Source: a virus. From it: 64,000 bases of DNA. A model generated the notes under the pieces. That model had not been told where the DNA came from, did no database searches, and saw only the letters and a program-made list of their open reading frames with translations. Position 1 is the stretch's first letter; each line of letters starts with the position of its first letter. The translations under genes and the position numbers were made by a program. Shown one piece after another: positions 53,323-60,955 of the stretch. The stretch covers positions 61,757-125,756 of the IMG/VR virus record IMGVR_UViG_3300035698_017497; one strand, given 5' to 3'.

Positions 53323-54048
53323 TTAAAATGGTAGGTCGTCTTCTACAATATCGCTACTTCCTGCACGTTCGCTGGTAACGCCAGCTTCGCTTGTATTTCC
53401 GGTAGGAATACCAATATCTCCGGAATCTCCGGATGGATCAGCTGAGATGTCGCCAACTATCTGCACATCATCATCGCCTGTAGCCTCTCTGAAGCTGCTT
53501 ACATCCATCTTGATAGCTCCACTTGGAGCAAGATCTTCCACGATTTCCACGAGGAAAGTTCTGTTACAGATGTCTGGGGTGTTAATAATCTTAACGTTCT
53601 CGCCATCCATCTCAGCTTCAGTTATAAGATTTTTCAGAACCCAGTCAACATCGTCAGGATGTACATCTTTTGTTCCGACAAGTTTTGCGATAACGCCTTT
53701 TGCATATTTTGCAATATTTTCACGTTTGGTCTCGTCAGCTTCTGCGCCTGCCCATAGAGGGAAGTTGTAGAATGTGTAGTCTCCTGCAGCGATTGGCCCG
53801 ATAGCCTTTATCGCTTTAAAGCTCATTTTAAACATCACTGTCTTAGTGGATGCTTCCTCAAGGCGTGGCCCGGTAACAAGTTCTGACTTCTTGTTATTGT
53901 AGAAGGCTACGCATGCCGGCTGCATAAGAAATGTTCCTGGGGTTTTGATTGCTTTACCGGCTTCGAATCCATCAGCTGACGCTTTGTCATACGCTGATGA
54001 TGATGCCGCTGCCTGGTTCCGGTAACGATCTGCTAAATTTTCACTCAT
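53323..54048 (-). CDS. Single-stranded DNA-binding protein-like, with SSB-type C-terminal tip
   Basis: This 241-aa protein ends EDDLPF, the acidic-hydrophobic tip that bacterial and phage SSB proteins use to recruit partners. A Gly/Ser/Asp-rich disordered linker (about residues 195-235) precedes the tip, as in SSB. The folded part (about 38-190) is beta-rich but not a clear OB-fold by eye. It lies between the Gp3-like gene and the primase-helicase pair, the natural place for an SSB. The tail is strong evidence and the DNA-binding domain is inferred. Its own promoter motif and an AAGGAG site lie upstream. Confidence 0.7.
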   Translation of the reverse strand: MSENLADRYRNQAAASSSAYDKASADGFEAGKAIKTPGTFLMQPACVAFYNNKKSELVTGPRLEEASTKTVMFKMSFKAIKAIGPIAAGDYTFYNFPLWAGAEADETKRENIAKYAKGVIAKLVGTKDVHPDDVDWVLKNLITEAEMDGENVKIINTPDICNRTFLVEIVEDLAPSGAIKMDVSSFREATGDDDVQIVGDISADPSGDSGDIGIPTGNTSEAGVTSERAGSSDIVEDDLPF

Positions 54049-54100
54049 ACAAACTCCTTCTGTTAATTAAAAGATTCTATTACTATTATTATAGCTACAA
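54049..54100 (-). promoter_or_regulatory. Promoter region upstream of the SSB-like gene
   Basis: The minus strand contains CTATAATAATAGTAATAG at about 54080-54097, with a TATAAT -10-like box. The same ATAATAGT core occurs upstream of the genes starting at 46242 and 61105. A 52-bp gap here, in an otherwise overlapping gene row, supports a separate transcription start. Confidence 0.5.
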
Positions 54101-54751
54101 TTAAAGCTTAATAACATCGAACTTTTCAAAGAATTCTTTCATGCCTTCCTTGTCTACCTCGGCCTTATTAACCATATTGTCGTAGGGCACCACATTGATA
54201 GGTTGAGGCTTGTCCCATCCTATCTCTATATGAATATCATCCATATACTTTAAAAGAAGAATATCATAATCGAAGTATTCGCCAATTAGGTCTAGGACAT
54301 TTTGCCCTATCTCCTCAATAACATCATCTTCATTATGAATATGCCTAACCCCTTCGAGTAAATTCTGAATTAGAGTAGATAACCCATCTCCAGAACTGTG
54401 CTCAAAATCAGTATGGCATTTAATGTAAATTGCAAGTTCGCGATCAGCTTTGAATTTTCTCTCTAGCAATATCGCGAACCCTTTATTCACACTGTTTGAC
54501 GCCACAATAGCATCTTTTAAATTTACACTAGGATCCGCTTTGTCCTTATCGAGATGCCCTAGCGATACTAGCTTTTTCATGGAAGCTTCTATTTTATTAG
54601 TCTCCCACTGCTTAATCCCGCACGTAAAGAAAGAGTCTTCGTTCTCAGTCATTAAGCGTAGGGCTTTTTGCATTATCCTGGTTGTAGGTATTATCATCAG
54701 GTATTCATTTATCCTGTTGATTGTTTTCAAGAACCTTTGACCTTTGATCAT
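54101..54751 (-). CDS. Hypothetical protein overlapping the primase-helicase gene, 216 aa
   Basis: A helical, charged protein of unknown family. GGAG lies 8 bp before the ATG at 54751, inside the end of the primase-helicase gene, so a 47-bp overlap is accepted; a Met at 54697 lacks a site. The overlap implies translational coupling and a possible partner role for the helicase. Notable segments are an N-terminal basic helix and an acidic C-terminus (EGMKEFFEKFDVIKL). Confidence 0.65.
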   Translation of the reverse strand: MIKGQRFLKTINRINEYLMIIPTTRIMQKALRLMTENEDSFFTCGIKQWETNKIEASMKKLVSLGHLDKDKADPSVNLKDAIVASNSVNKGFAILLERKFKADRELAIYIKCHTDFEHSSGDGLSTLIQNLLEGVRHIHNEDDVIEEIGQNVLDLIGEYFDYDILLLKYMDDIHIEIGWDKPQPINVVPYDNMVNKAEVDKEGMKEFFEKFDVIKL

Positions 54752-57700
54752 AGCTTTTCTCCATATTATCTGATAGCCACTGTTTAAACATTTCAGTTTT
54801 TACATAACCTCGACCATCAGTGGTAAGACATCTTCTTCCCATAAGCACTCCAAGCAGAGAGCTTGCTCCATCCATCTGTCTCATTCCGGTAGTTTTACCA
54901 TTACCATTCATATTAGCGTTAACCATATAACACTTGCCCATAGCTACCCTGTTTAAATAATCTGTAAACAATGGAAGTATTGACCTTTCGGTAAAACGCT
55001 CAGTTGACATTAGCAATGTCGGATCAACATACCTAAGTATATTATCCATGAAATCCATATTCCCCAACTCCTGAGATCTCCAAACGCTTTTAGAGAAGAT
55101 GTCTAGGCGGAAGTTTTTACTACTATAGACTCTACGCATCCACTTGTCAACGTAATCTATATGTTCTTTCTTAAGGAGAACCTTGCTATGATCTCCCTCA
55201 GCAGTACTAAACGTCCTTAGTGCAATTGATATCCCCAATCTCTCTAGTTTGGCTGGCATTTCGAGATTTACCAATTGAGTCCTTGAATGAAAAACCTTTA
55301 GCAGTGCTCTTCCGGTGTCCCATATGTGCTGATGTATGCCTTCCTCATATACGACATCGTTTCCAGTTCTGGAAAATACCCACCTAATTAGCGTTTGAGC
55401 TTGATACGAGTTAAACTCATCTGTCAATGCTTTAAAGCCAAATTTAAAGCTATCAAGATCAACGTCATCAGATTTTACTATGTATGCCAGATCAAATCTA
55501 GACAATACCTGTGGAGCTCCGCACACGCCTAACAGTATATCCATACCAGTAGGTGTATCTGTACTCTTATCAGACATGTCCTTCCTAGGATTTGACAACA
55601 TTATCTTCCTTGTACGTGCTGGAATTTTTCCAGCAACTATTTTTGAAATTTCAGCGATACCATCTGATCGCATTGAGTTCATGTGAAGAAGTAACTGAAC
55701 AGATATTTCTGACAATTCATCAATAACAATAAGGCCCTTATCGTTCTGCGGAATAACTCCCCATTTAATTGTTGGAGATTTCTCAACAGTAGATACCCCT
55801 CCAATAAGTCCAGCCTCTGAGGCTCCTCCGGTACCCTCTACAATATCGCCACACTGATATAGTCTTCTCAAAGCTTTAGCTGCAATAGACTTACCAGACC
55901 TCGACTCGCCGACAATTAATACCTCAACCCACCCCCTGGTTATGCTTGGAAGTAATACGGGGTCGTCGATATTCGTAAGCGAGCAGTATGCTGAGTCGGC
56001 AACAAAGAAGATATCTCCCCTGTCGTTTAGTCCAGCAGCTTCCGAGTACATTCCGTATCTTCTGTCAAGATGCTCAGTAAGGGTCTCGCCTTTAGTCTCA
56101 GGCTTGTAGACCTTTAGGGTGTCGATTACTTCGTCTGTAATCTTAAATTTATCAATAGAAGTTTCTATCTGTCTTGTCTCGTACACATAGAATCCTCCAG
56201 ACTGATTCTTTGGAGATACCACAGATACTCCGACCATTTCGTAAGACTTATTTGGGCGCAAGTTGATGTCGCCTTTGATGTAAGCTCTGATATGACTATT
56301 GGCAGTATCGCCGCCAACATATGTCTCACTTTCCATATTGTCAGATATGTCATTTACAGGCGTCGATAGACGCGCTGTATTTATCCTAGTACTTTCAACT
56401 TCTTCAATATCCATATACCTACAAGTTCTATGCAAAAGAAGCATATCTCTGATAGCAATTTTACGCTTCTCTTCTGGAACCTCTATCATTGCAAGATAGT
56501 CTTTTACATGTACCTGAACAGAGTCTTTATCGCCCTTTTCTCCATACCTTGTAATAAGATTGAATTTTACAAAATCAGAATTGGCAAAATCTGGATGCCT
56601 GGGAAGATTGCAGTCCTTGCACGCTTTTGTTTTAAATTCACTATCCCTCATGCATTTACAACTCACATGCAATAGTTTTGGAGCAAAGAAAAATTCACTT
56701 CCAACATTCTCTACGGCTGCAACTGTGCTAAGCTCAATCGCACCATTAGGGGACATATATTCTTGTCTTCCAACAGAGTGGAGAGAAACTTTAACAGTCT
56801 TCTTCTGAGTTCTTAAGGGATTAAAATTATATGGAGAAGTCTTTCTAACCTTCTCAGCGAACCTTTCTATTGCAGTATCTCCAAAAGAATTTTTCTTCAT
56901 ATAATCCGTGAAATCTTTTTCAGATCTCTTCATCTTACCATTAACAGTCGTTACCGCGTTAGGGTCTAACCCGTAAGGATCGTCGTCGCTTTTGTTAAAA
57001 TCGATGATCTTAATTTCTTTTGCATAATTGTATAATTGCTTGGCCAGCTTTTTGGATCCAGCCACTCCTGCGTCATCAGCATCGAGGCATATTATAATGA
57101 TCTTATTTCCGAAAAGATTCTCAGCAATTTCCTTCTCGAACATTTCATCAATATTGACCCTTGAGGCTGGTCCTAAAGTTACTGCTCCATCAATATTATG
57201 CGCACATGCACATAGCGAATCCGGCTCGCCTTCGAATATGTATAAAACCTTTTCGGTAATATTTATAAACGGAAACGGAACATTAGTTTCCCTTCCAGGA
57301 AAAGGATATGTCCATTTCATACCTGTTTTATCGAAAGGGTTGTACAGCTTAACATTTATCAGACCTGTCTGATCTAACAGCGGTATAACAAATGAATTCC
57401 TCTGCTTGTCAAATCCGAGATGAAATGCCACTACAACCTTCGGGGTTATGTGCCGTTCCTTTAATAAGTATTCCATTGCTACATGGTTATTTAAAAGATT
57501 GTCAGTCCATTCGTCAAGCTTTGTATTCCAATCTTTTATAGGCTTAGATGGATCGTCGTCATAATACACTGTAATTTTTCGACGTCTATTCCACTCCTCC
57601 GCAGCTATGATGCTGTCCTTAGTATTAACCCGCTCTTCAGGAAAGTAAATCTCAACGACGTCTTTCGGGCTTTGGCTAAACTCATGCTCGCAAAAATCAA

Positions 57701-58013
57701 AGAAGTTGGTATTTGGATCATGCTCCTTCATGAAGGTTGTGAAATTTCCACGACACCCACATGTGAAACATATATACATTCCAGTCTCATTATCTATGCT
57801 CATTGAGGGCGTGCTGTCTCTGCCTTGAGTATGACCCATGGGGTTAAGACAATGGTAATTCTTACCCTTGCCTTTCATGACTCCTTTGCCCTCATAAATT
57901 CTATGATAATTTCCGCATAGCATCATATTGTAATGATCCTTTACGACTTGGTAATGCTCCTTCTTAATCCCTTTCGATTTAACCTTTGCGGTTGTCCCGG
58001 CTTTAGTTGTCAT
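54705..58013 (-). CDS. Primase-helicase fusion: CHC2-like zinc finger, TOPRIM and MCM-like AAA+ helicase
   Basis: This 1,102-aa protein joins priming and unwinding. Residues 50-90 have a CHC2-like zinc finger (C55, H61, C82, C85). Residues 255-330 are a TOPRIM domain (FEGEPDSL with E261/E263/D265, LGPASR, and the metal pair D311-A-D313 in CLDADDAG). Residues 452-468 carry C-x-C...C-x2-C, like the MCM N-terminal zinc ribbon. Residues 695-815 are an AAA+ domain of MCM type: Walker A GESRSGKS (702-709), TGGASEAGLIGGV, Walker B GLIVIDEL (760-767), KIPARTRK and sensor SNPR (807-810). The fusion resembles the few known phage/prophage primase-MCM proteins. It is the likely replicative primase-helicase. 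Confidence 0.85.
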   Translation of the reverse strand: MTTKAGTTAKVKSKGIKKEHYQVVKDHYNMMLCGNYHRIYEGKGVMKGKGKNYHCLNPMGHTQGRDSTPSMSIDNETGMYICFTCGCRGNFTTFMKEHDPNTNFFDFCEHEFSQSPKDVVEIYFPEERVNTKDSIIAAEEWNRRRKITVYYDDDPSKPIKDWNTKLDEWTDNLLNNHVAMEYLLKERHITPKVVVAFHLGFDKQRNSFVIPLLDQTGLINVKLYNPFDKTGMKWTYPFPGRETNVPFPFINITEKVLYIFEGEPDSLCACAHNIDGAVTLGPASRVNIDEMFEKEIAENLFGNKIIIICLDADDAGVAGSKKLAKQLYNYAKEIKIIDFNKSDDDPYGLDPNAVTTVNGKMKRSEKDFTDYMKKNSFGDTAIERFAEKVRKTSPYNFNPLRTQKKTVKVSLHSVGRQEYMSPNGAIELSTVAAVENVGSEFFFAPKLLHVSCKCMRDSEFKTKACKDCNLPRHPDFANSDFVKFNLITRYGEKGDKDSVQVHVKDYLAMIEVPEEKRKIAIRDMLLLHRTCRYMDIEEVESTRINTARLSTPVNDISDNMESETYVGGDTANSHIRAYIKGDINLRPNKSYEMVGVSVVSPKNQSGGFYVYETRQIETSIDKFKITDEVIDTLKVYKPETKGETLTEHLDRRYGMYSEAAGLNDRGDIFFVADSAYCSLTNIDDPVLLPSITRGWVEVLIVGESRSGKSIAAKALRRLYQCGDIVEGTGGASEAGLIGGVSTVEKSPTIKWGVIPQNDKGLIVIDELSEISVQLLLHMNSMRSDGIAEISKIVAGKIPARTRKIMLSNPRKDMSDKSTDTPTGMDILLGVCGAPQVLSRFDLAYIVKSDDVDLDSFKFGFKALTDEFNSYQAQTLIRWVFSRTGNDVVYEEGIHQHIWDTGRALLKVFHSRTQLVNLEMPAKLERLGISIALRTFSTAEGDHSKVLLKKEHIDYVDKWMRRVYSSKNFRLDIFSKSVWRSQELGNMDFMDNILRYVDPTLLMSTERFTERSILPLFTDYLNRVAMGKCYMVNANMNGNGKTTGMRQMDGASSLLGVLMGRRCLTTDGRGYVKTEMFKQWLSDNMEKSYDQRSKVLENNQQDK

Positions 58014-58047
58014 ATTAAAATTCCAATTTTGGGTATAGGGAACTCAA

Positions 58048-58068
58048 GGCTACTAAAAAATAGTAGCC
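58048..58068. other. Small hairpin upstream of the primase-helicase gene
   Basis: GGCTACTA (58048-58055) and TAGTAGCC (58061-58068) form an 8-bp stem with a five-A loop. There is no T-run after it on the minus strand, so it may be an mRNA processing or stability element between two genes. Confidence 0.4.
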
Positions 58069-58099
58069 AGTATTAATATCTTCAACATGTAAAAAAAAA

Positions 58100-58390
58100 T
58101 TACATATTGTCTATATCTATTTTATTTTCATTTGCTGAAGCGTCATGCGTTGGCCTGTCACCATTGTTAAGCCAGATGCTTCCGCTTTTGCGTTTGTGGT
58201 ACCATACGTTTCCACCTCTTTTACTCTCGATGTCTGCGAGCTCAACTGTTCTTCCGTTAATCTTGAGTGCCAGATCTACTCGTCCGGTAAAAGTGGGTAG
58301 AATATGCAACGATAGGCCCATAGCCTGATCGTTTATAACGATCTTTGTTTCGAACACTTTGCTAACATCGTCAATAGCGATACTACTCAT
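58100..58390 (-). CDS. Small hypothetical protein, 96 aa
   Basis: A small, probably beta-rich protein with a charged, Lys/Arg/Gly-rich loop (SKRGGNVWYHKRKSGSIWL, about residues 56-74) that could bind nucleic acid. GGAGG lies upstream of the ATG. Its start overlaps a possible 30-aa ORF as ATGA. It precedes the primase-helicase gene in the same direction. The family is not recognised. Confidence 0.6.
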   Translation of the reverse strand: MSSIAIDDVSKVFETKIVINDQAMGLSLHILPTFTGRVDLALKINGRTVELADIESKRGGNVWYHKRKSGSIWLNNGDRPTHDASANENKIDIDNM

Positions 58391-58479
58391 ACATTTTTCC
58401 TCCGTGTTAAGAAATTAAAAACTCCGACTATAAGAACATAACTAATTACTATGCAGATTTGCAAGCCAAAATGTGTCAT
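58387..58479 (-). CDS. Possible 30-aa membrane microprotein
   Basis: The product MTHFGLQICIVISYVLIVGVF continues to a basic end (TRRKNV); quoted in part, the core IVISYVLIVGVFNFL would span a membrane. Its stop overlaps the next start as ATGA, which often marks coupled genes. No ribosome-binding site is visible, so it is uncertain. A 14-bp palindrome (TACCACATGTGGTA, 58497-58510) lies 17 bp upstream. Confidence 0.35.
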   Translation of the reverse strand: MTHFGLQICIVISYVLIVGVFNFLTRRKNV

Positions 58480-58496
58480 AGAATATATGATTTGGG

Positions 58497-58510
58497 TACC
58501 ACATGTGGTA
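58497..58510. promoter_or_regulatory. 14-bp perfect palindrome, possible operator
   Basis: TACCACATGTGGTA is its own reverse complement and lies in a 125-bp stretch without a large gene, upstream of the small genes leading to the primase-helicase. A repressor site is possible, but no matching regulator is identified. Confidence 0.35.
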
Positions 58511-58539
58511 TTGTAAATAGAATATAAATTGTAAAAATT

Positions 58540-58569
58540 AAAAAAAAGACCCCTTTAATAAAGGAGTCT
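58540..58569 (-). terminator. Intrinsic terminator after the YiiX-like gene
   Basis: On the minus strand AGACTCCTTT pairs with AAAGGGGTCT (one G-T pair) across a three-base loop, followed by seven T residues. It ends the transcription unit of the papain-like hydrolase. Confidence 0.88.
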
Positions 58570-58582
58570 CTAATTTAGTATA

Positions 58583-58614
58583 GCACGCCAAGGGCTTCCC
58601 CCCTCTAAGCGTGC
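58583..58614 (-). other. Hairpin spanning the stop codon of the YiiX-like gene
   Basis: GCACGC and GCGTGC (58583-58588 and 58609-58614) can pair across a 20-base, G-rich loop on the minus strand. The stem includes the last codons of the gene, and the terminator lies 13 bp further. It may stabilise the mRNA 3' end. Confidence 0.35.
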
Positions 58615-59177
58615 CACCTCCTAGATTCAAATCTAAGAGCCTGTACTCTTTGGCGTATATCATCAGGCGTAACCTTTTCGCTGGCTTCGCCCCAATTTGT
58701 GCCTATAAATCTATTTGTTTTTCTTGCAACATACTCAGAGCAGAAGTCTTCTTTATCTCTAACTTTGACTTTTTTAAAAACAAATGAGAGGTCTCCCCTG
58801 AAAGAATAATCTATTCCAGCCACAAAATCCTTAAGCACTGAATCTACTAAATGGCTTTTGATCCCATCTGTAAATAAACCACTTCCAACAATATCAAGAA
58901 TGTACCTTTTGCGCTTACCCTTATTGTATATCGTTAGTGGATTAATATCAAGACCTTTAGTTGTCATCTCTGCTATCATTGAATATTTCCCAAGCTTAAT
59001 TATGATACCAGTATGGGTTGACACCTCCGGATTATGCCTGTACCTAAATCCTCTAGATGCCATTTTTATAGCGTATGCTATCGCACCCATACCTCCGCAT
59101 ATAACGATATCTCCGGTATTAATATTATCCGACAATAACTTAAATTCCTTGCCCTTGTTGTTTTCTACAATGCTCAT
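58605..59177 (-). CDS. Permuted papain-like (YiiX/NlpC-P60 superfamily) cysteine hydrolase
   Basis: This 190-aa protein fits the permuted NlpC/P60 layout: a start GDIVICGGMG (22-31), His55 in STHTGIIIK, a following IAEMTTKGLDI strand with Glu70, and a later catalytic Cys146 in DFCSEYVA. YiiX-like enzymes hydrolyse amide or ester bonds of lipids, peptides or peptidoglycan. The substrate cannot be told from the sequence. No signal peptide is present, so it would act in the cytoplasm unless exported by other means. It is the last gene before a terminator. Confidence 0.75.
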   Translation of the reverse strand: MSIVENNKGKEFKLLSDNINTGDIVICGGMGAIAYAIKMASRGFRYRHNPEVSTHTGIIIKLGKYSMIAEMTTKGLDINPLTIYNKGKRKRYILDIVGSGLFTDGIKSHLVDSVLKDFVAGIDYSFRGDLSFVFKKVKVRDKEDFCSEYVARKTNRFIGTNWGEASEKVTPDDIRQRVQALRFESRRWHA

Positions 59178-59196
59178 AAGATTATCCGTTCTTGAA

Positions 59197-59376
59197 TTAT
59201 TTAATTCTTGAACTCAATGTATACTCAGAAACCCTAACCTTTTTCTTAAAGTGCAGAGCTTCAGTAGGATTAACATAGCTGAAGTTCGGATTACGCTGGA
59301 AGAATGACATAAGTAATCTTTTAGGGTAAGTGAATGCTCCGCTGAGCCTTCTTATTAAATATACCATTTCCCTCAT
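59197..59376 (-). CDS. Small basic protein, 59 aa
   Basis: The product begins MREMVYLIRRLSGAFTYPKR and ends in EYTLSSRIK. It is strongly basic with hydrophobic patches. AAAGGA lies 8 bp before the ATG, and the gene fills the gap between the papain-like hydrolase and a zinc protein in the right direction. No family is recognised; nucleic-acid or membrane binding would fit its charge. Confidence 0.6.
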   Translation of the reverse strand: MREMVYLIRRLSGAFTYPKRLLMSFFQRNPNFSYVNPTEALHFKKKVRVSEYTLSSRIK

Positions 59377-59409
59377 AATTTTTTCCTTTATTTTTAAAAT
59401 TAGACTAAA

Positions 59410-59820
59410 TTAAGCAGGTTTCGTCTTACTCTCAGTGTCCTTGGCCATTTCGAATAGACCGGTAGTTTCCGCAACCTCATGTTGCATGAAAAAGAAGCGC
59501 GATGAAAGTATATGCCTTAAAAGCTCTTCATCGTCAATTAGTTTTGCTATGGTGTGTTCAGCCAGCACAAAGAACCCTCCAGTACGATAAGGATTTTTCT
59601 TGTCGTCTGTTAACTTCTCGTCATATGTTATGGCTATTATACCTAGCTTCATATACTCCTTGCAGGTTTGGCAAGGCTCCATGCTGACAACCTTACCATG
59701 CATGCTCTCAACTTTCTTAGCTAGATGCTTGGTAGGCGTCTTATTCATTAATATGTCTGAGTTTCCACCGCAGTAAAAACATTTAGTGAGTGCTACTCTA
59801 ACAGTGTTATTGTTGGTCAT
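59410..59820 (-). CDS. Zinc-ribbon protein, 136 aa
   Basis: Two CxxC pairs (C14-x2-C17 in CFYCGG and C50-x2-C53 in CQTCK) form a likely zinc ribbon, followed by a beta-rich half. The start is the ATG at 59820, with GGAG upstream; a Met 27 bp earlier lacks a site. It overlaps the KH-domain gene by 14 bp. The family is unknown. Confidence 0.65.
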   Translation of the reverse strand: MTNNNTVRVALTKCFYCGGNSDILMNKTPTKHLAKKVESMHGKVVSMEPCQTCKEYMKLGIIAITYDEKLTDDKKNPYRTGGFFVLAEHTIAKLIDDEELLRHILSSRFFFMQHEVAETTGLFEMAKDTESKTKPA

Positions 59821-60052
59821 CTTGATAACTCCATGGATTAAATTCAATTGGTGAAATTTTTATTCTCATATCACCGATACCGTTGTTGAGGTATCTAGCC
59901 AAATGGTTAATGGTCGCTCCTGCCTTACCTATCAATAGTCCTGGTCTTCTCAAAAAGATTCTGACATTCAGCAATTCGTCACTCTCGTAACAAAATTCTA
60001 TCTTGCATACCCCTAGCATCGATGTCGGAAGACCCCTGACTTCAGGTTTCAC
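59807..60052 (-). CDS. KH-domain RNA-binding protein, 81 aa, GTG start
   Basis: Residues 14-70 match a type II KH domain of the ribosomal protein S3 kind: KIEFCYESDELLNVRIFL, the loop RPGLLIGKAG (36-45, GKAG being the signature GxxG), a helix ATINHLARYLNN and a last strand MRIKISPIE. KH domains bind short single-stranded RNA or DNA. The start is a GTG 3 bp after the stop of a 36-aa ORF, so the two may be coupled. A stand-alone KH protein is unusual in phages. A role in mRNA control is an inference. Confidence 0.75.
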   Translation of the reverse strand: MKPEVRGLPTSMLGVCKIEFCYESDELLNVRIFLRRPGLLIGKAGATINHLARYLNNGIGDMRIKISPIEFNPWSYQDDQQ

Positions 60053-60055
60053 ATC

Positions 60056-60166
60056 TCAAACTGATCCATGCATATCATCAGCATTAGAGCGTAATCCGTC
60101 AAAAAACATCTTAGTCCATTGACGTATAGATCTCTGTATCGTTAATTTAAAGTCGTCTGTTAACAT
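60056..60166 (-). CDS. Possible 36-aa protein between the Cys-rich and KH genes
   Basis: The product begins MLTDDFKLTIQRSIRQWTKM and ends DDMHGSV. AAAGG lies before the ATG, which overlaps the stop of the previous gene (ATGTTAA). Its stop is 3 bp before the KH gene. The clear ribosome-binding site and tight packing favour a real gene, perhaps a leader for the KH protein. Confidence 0.5.
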   Translation of the reverse strand: MLTDDFKLTIQRSIRQWTKMFFDGLRSNADDMHGSV

Positions 60167-60666
60167 AGCGTACCTTTCTCTTTTTTAATTATAGTTGCAA
60201 AACTGCACCCATACCCAGTACATACCAATGATCTCAACTTTACTGGCAATGCACATCCAGTTCCATACATCCAAAATCCAACATCCTTATGAAATAAGGT
60301 ACTAATTTTTTTTAGATTTTCAGGCCTTATATCCGTCCAATTAAAATACCCCAAATCTCTATAGCAATTTCCACAGCACCCCTTTCGATTAGATATGATC
60401 TGTCCAGTGTTCTGTTTTTTGCTATGCGTAATAGATATAATCCTTTTGGTAGATTGCGCTAAATCATCCTTGGAATAAAAATCAAGAGCGCATTTTGTCT
60501 GACGATTAAGCCGTCTCTCACACTCGCATGTGCCCTCTTTGTTAAATTTGCAATCAAGTGAAGCTCTAGTTTTTCTATACTCGTCAGCTTTATCATTGCA
60601 TTCTTTAACAAATTCGACCGGAATACTTGCAATTATATCGTTAAATTTTTTATAAAATTCATTCAT
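60160..60666 (-). CDS. Cys-rich putative zinc-binding protein, 168 aa
   Basis: The start is placed at the ATG at 60666, behind AGAAAGGG. A longer frame reaches 60852 but would run through a strong terminator hairpin and has no ribosome-binding site. The protein has 13 Cys in groups: DCKFNKEGTCEC (39-49), C59, CCGNC (97-101), C138, C149 and C154, suggesting two zinc sites. No family is recognised. It ends with an overlap to the small ORF before the KH gene. Confidence 0.65.
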   Translation of the reverse strand: MNEFYKKFNDIIASIPVEFVKECNDKADEYRKTRASLDCKFNKEGTCECERRLNRQTKCALDFYSKDDLAQSTKRIISITHSKKQNTGQIISNRKGCCGNCYRDLGYFNWTDIRPENLKKISTLFHKDVGFWMYGTGCALPVKLRSLVCTGYGCSFATIIKKEKGTLC

Positions 60667-60683
60667 AAATTCCCTTTCTAAAT

Positions 60684-60718
60684 AAAAAATAGTCTCCCAC
60701 CCAGAATGGTGGGAGACT
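60684..60718 (-). terminator. Strong intrinsic terminator ending a structured RNA region
   Basis: An 11-bp perfect stem (AGTCTCCCACC/GGTGGGAGACT) with a six-base loop is followed on the minus strand by ATTTTTTATT. It lies 18 bp before the start of the Cys-rich gene, so it ends whatever is transcribed from upstream. Confidence 0.92.
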
Positions 60719-60955
60719 ATACGAGAGGCTGGGCAATACCGCGAGTACCGCCCAGTCGCTTTCCTCAAGATCAGCTGCTTTTGTAAGGTCTTGCCCTTTT
60801 TTGTCCAGCCGACGGTAGGCCCGATAGATTTAAGCATATTCCAAGCATTCATCTAAGTTAACTTACACGAAGCTAAGTAGGCTGGATCCTGATTACCAGA
60901 TCCGTACCTAACACTTAAATGGGAATATAGGCTTTACCGAGCACGATTCATAGTA
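60719..60955 (-). ncRNA. Candidate structured non-coding RNA or long mRNA leader/trailer
   Basis: This stretch is richer in G and C than its surroundings and lacks a gene with a ribosome-binding site. On the minus strand it can form an 11-bp hairpin (60729-60755) whose two G-U pairs become A-C mismatches on the other strand, a 7-bp long-range helix TCCAGCC/GGCTGGA (60880-60886 with 60804-60810) and a bulged hairpin at 60884-60903. The strand bias of the G-U pairs and the terminator directly after point to a functional minus-strand RNA. No known RNA family was matched. Confidence 0.4.

Noticed and set aside
60667-60852. N-terminal extension of the Cys-rich protein (frame open from 60852)
   Set aside because: No ribosome-binding site at 60852; the frame crosses an 11-bp terminator stem with T-run, and a strong AGAAAGGG site precedes the ATG at 60666.
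60719-60860. RNase P-like words (GAGGAAAG and TAGATGAATG) on the minus strand
   Set aside because: They occur in the wrong order and without the rest of the conserved core; judged chance matches.
60804-60886. Possible tRNA (83 nt between paired TCCAGCC and GGCTGGA, with a D-arm-like stem)
   Set aside because: No TTCRA T-loop, no acceptable anticodon stem, no GG in the D-loop and no CCA-like end. Kept only as part of the structured RNA candidate.
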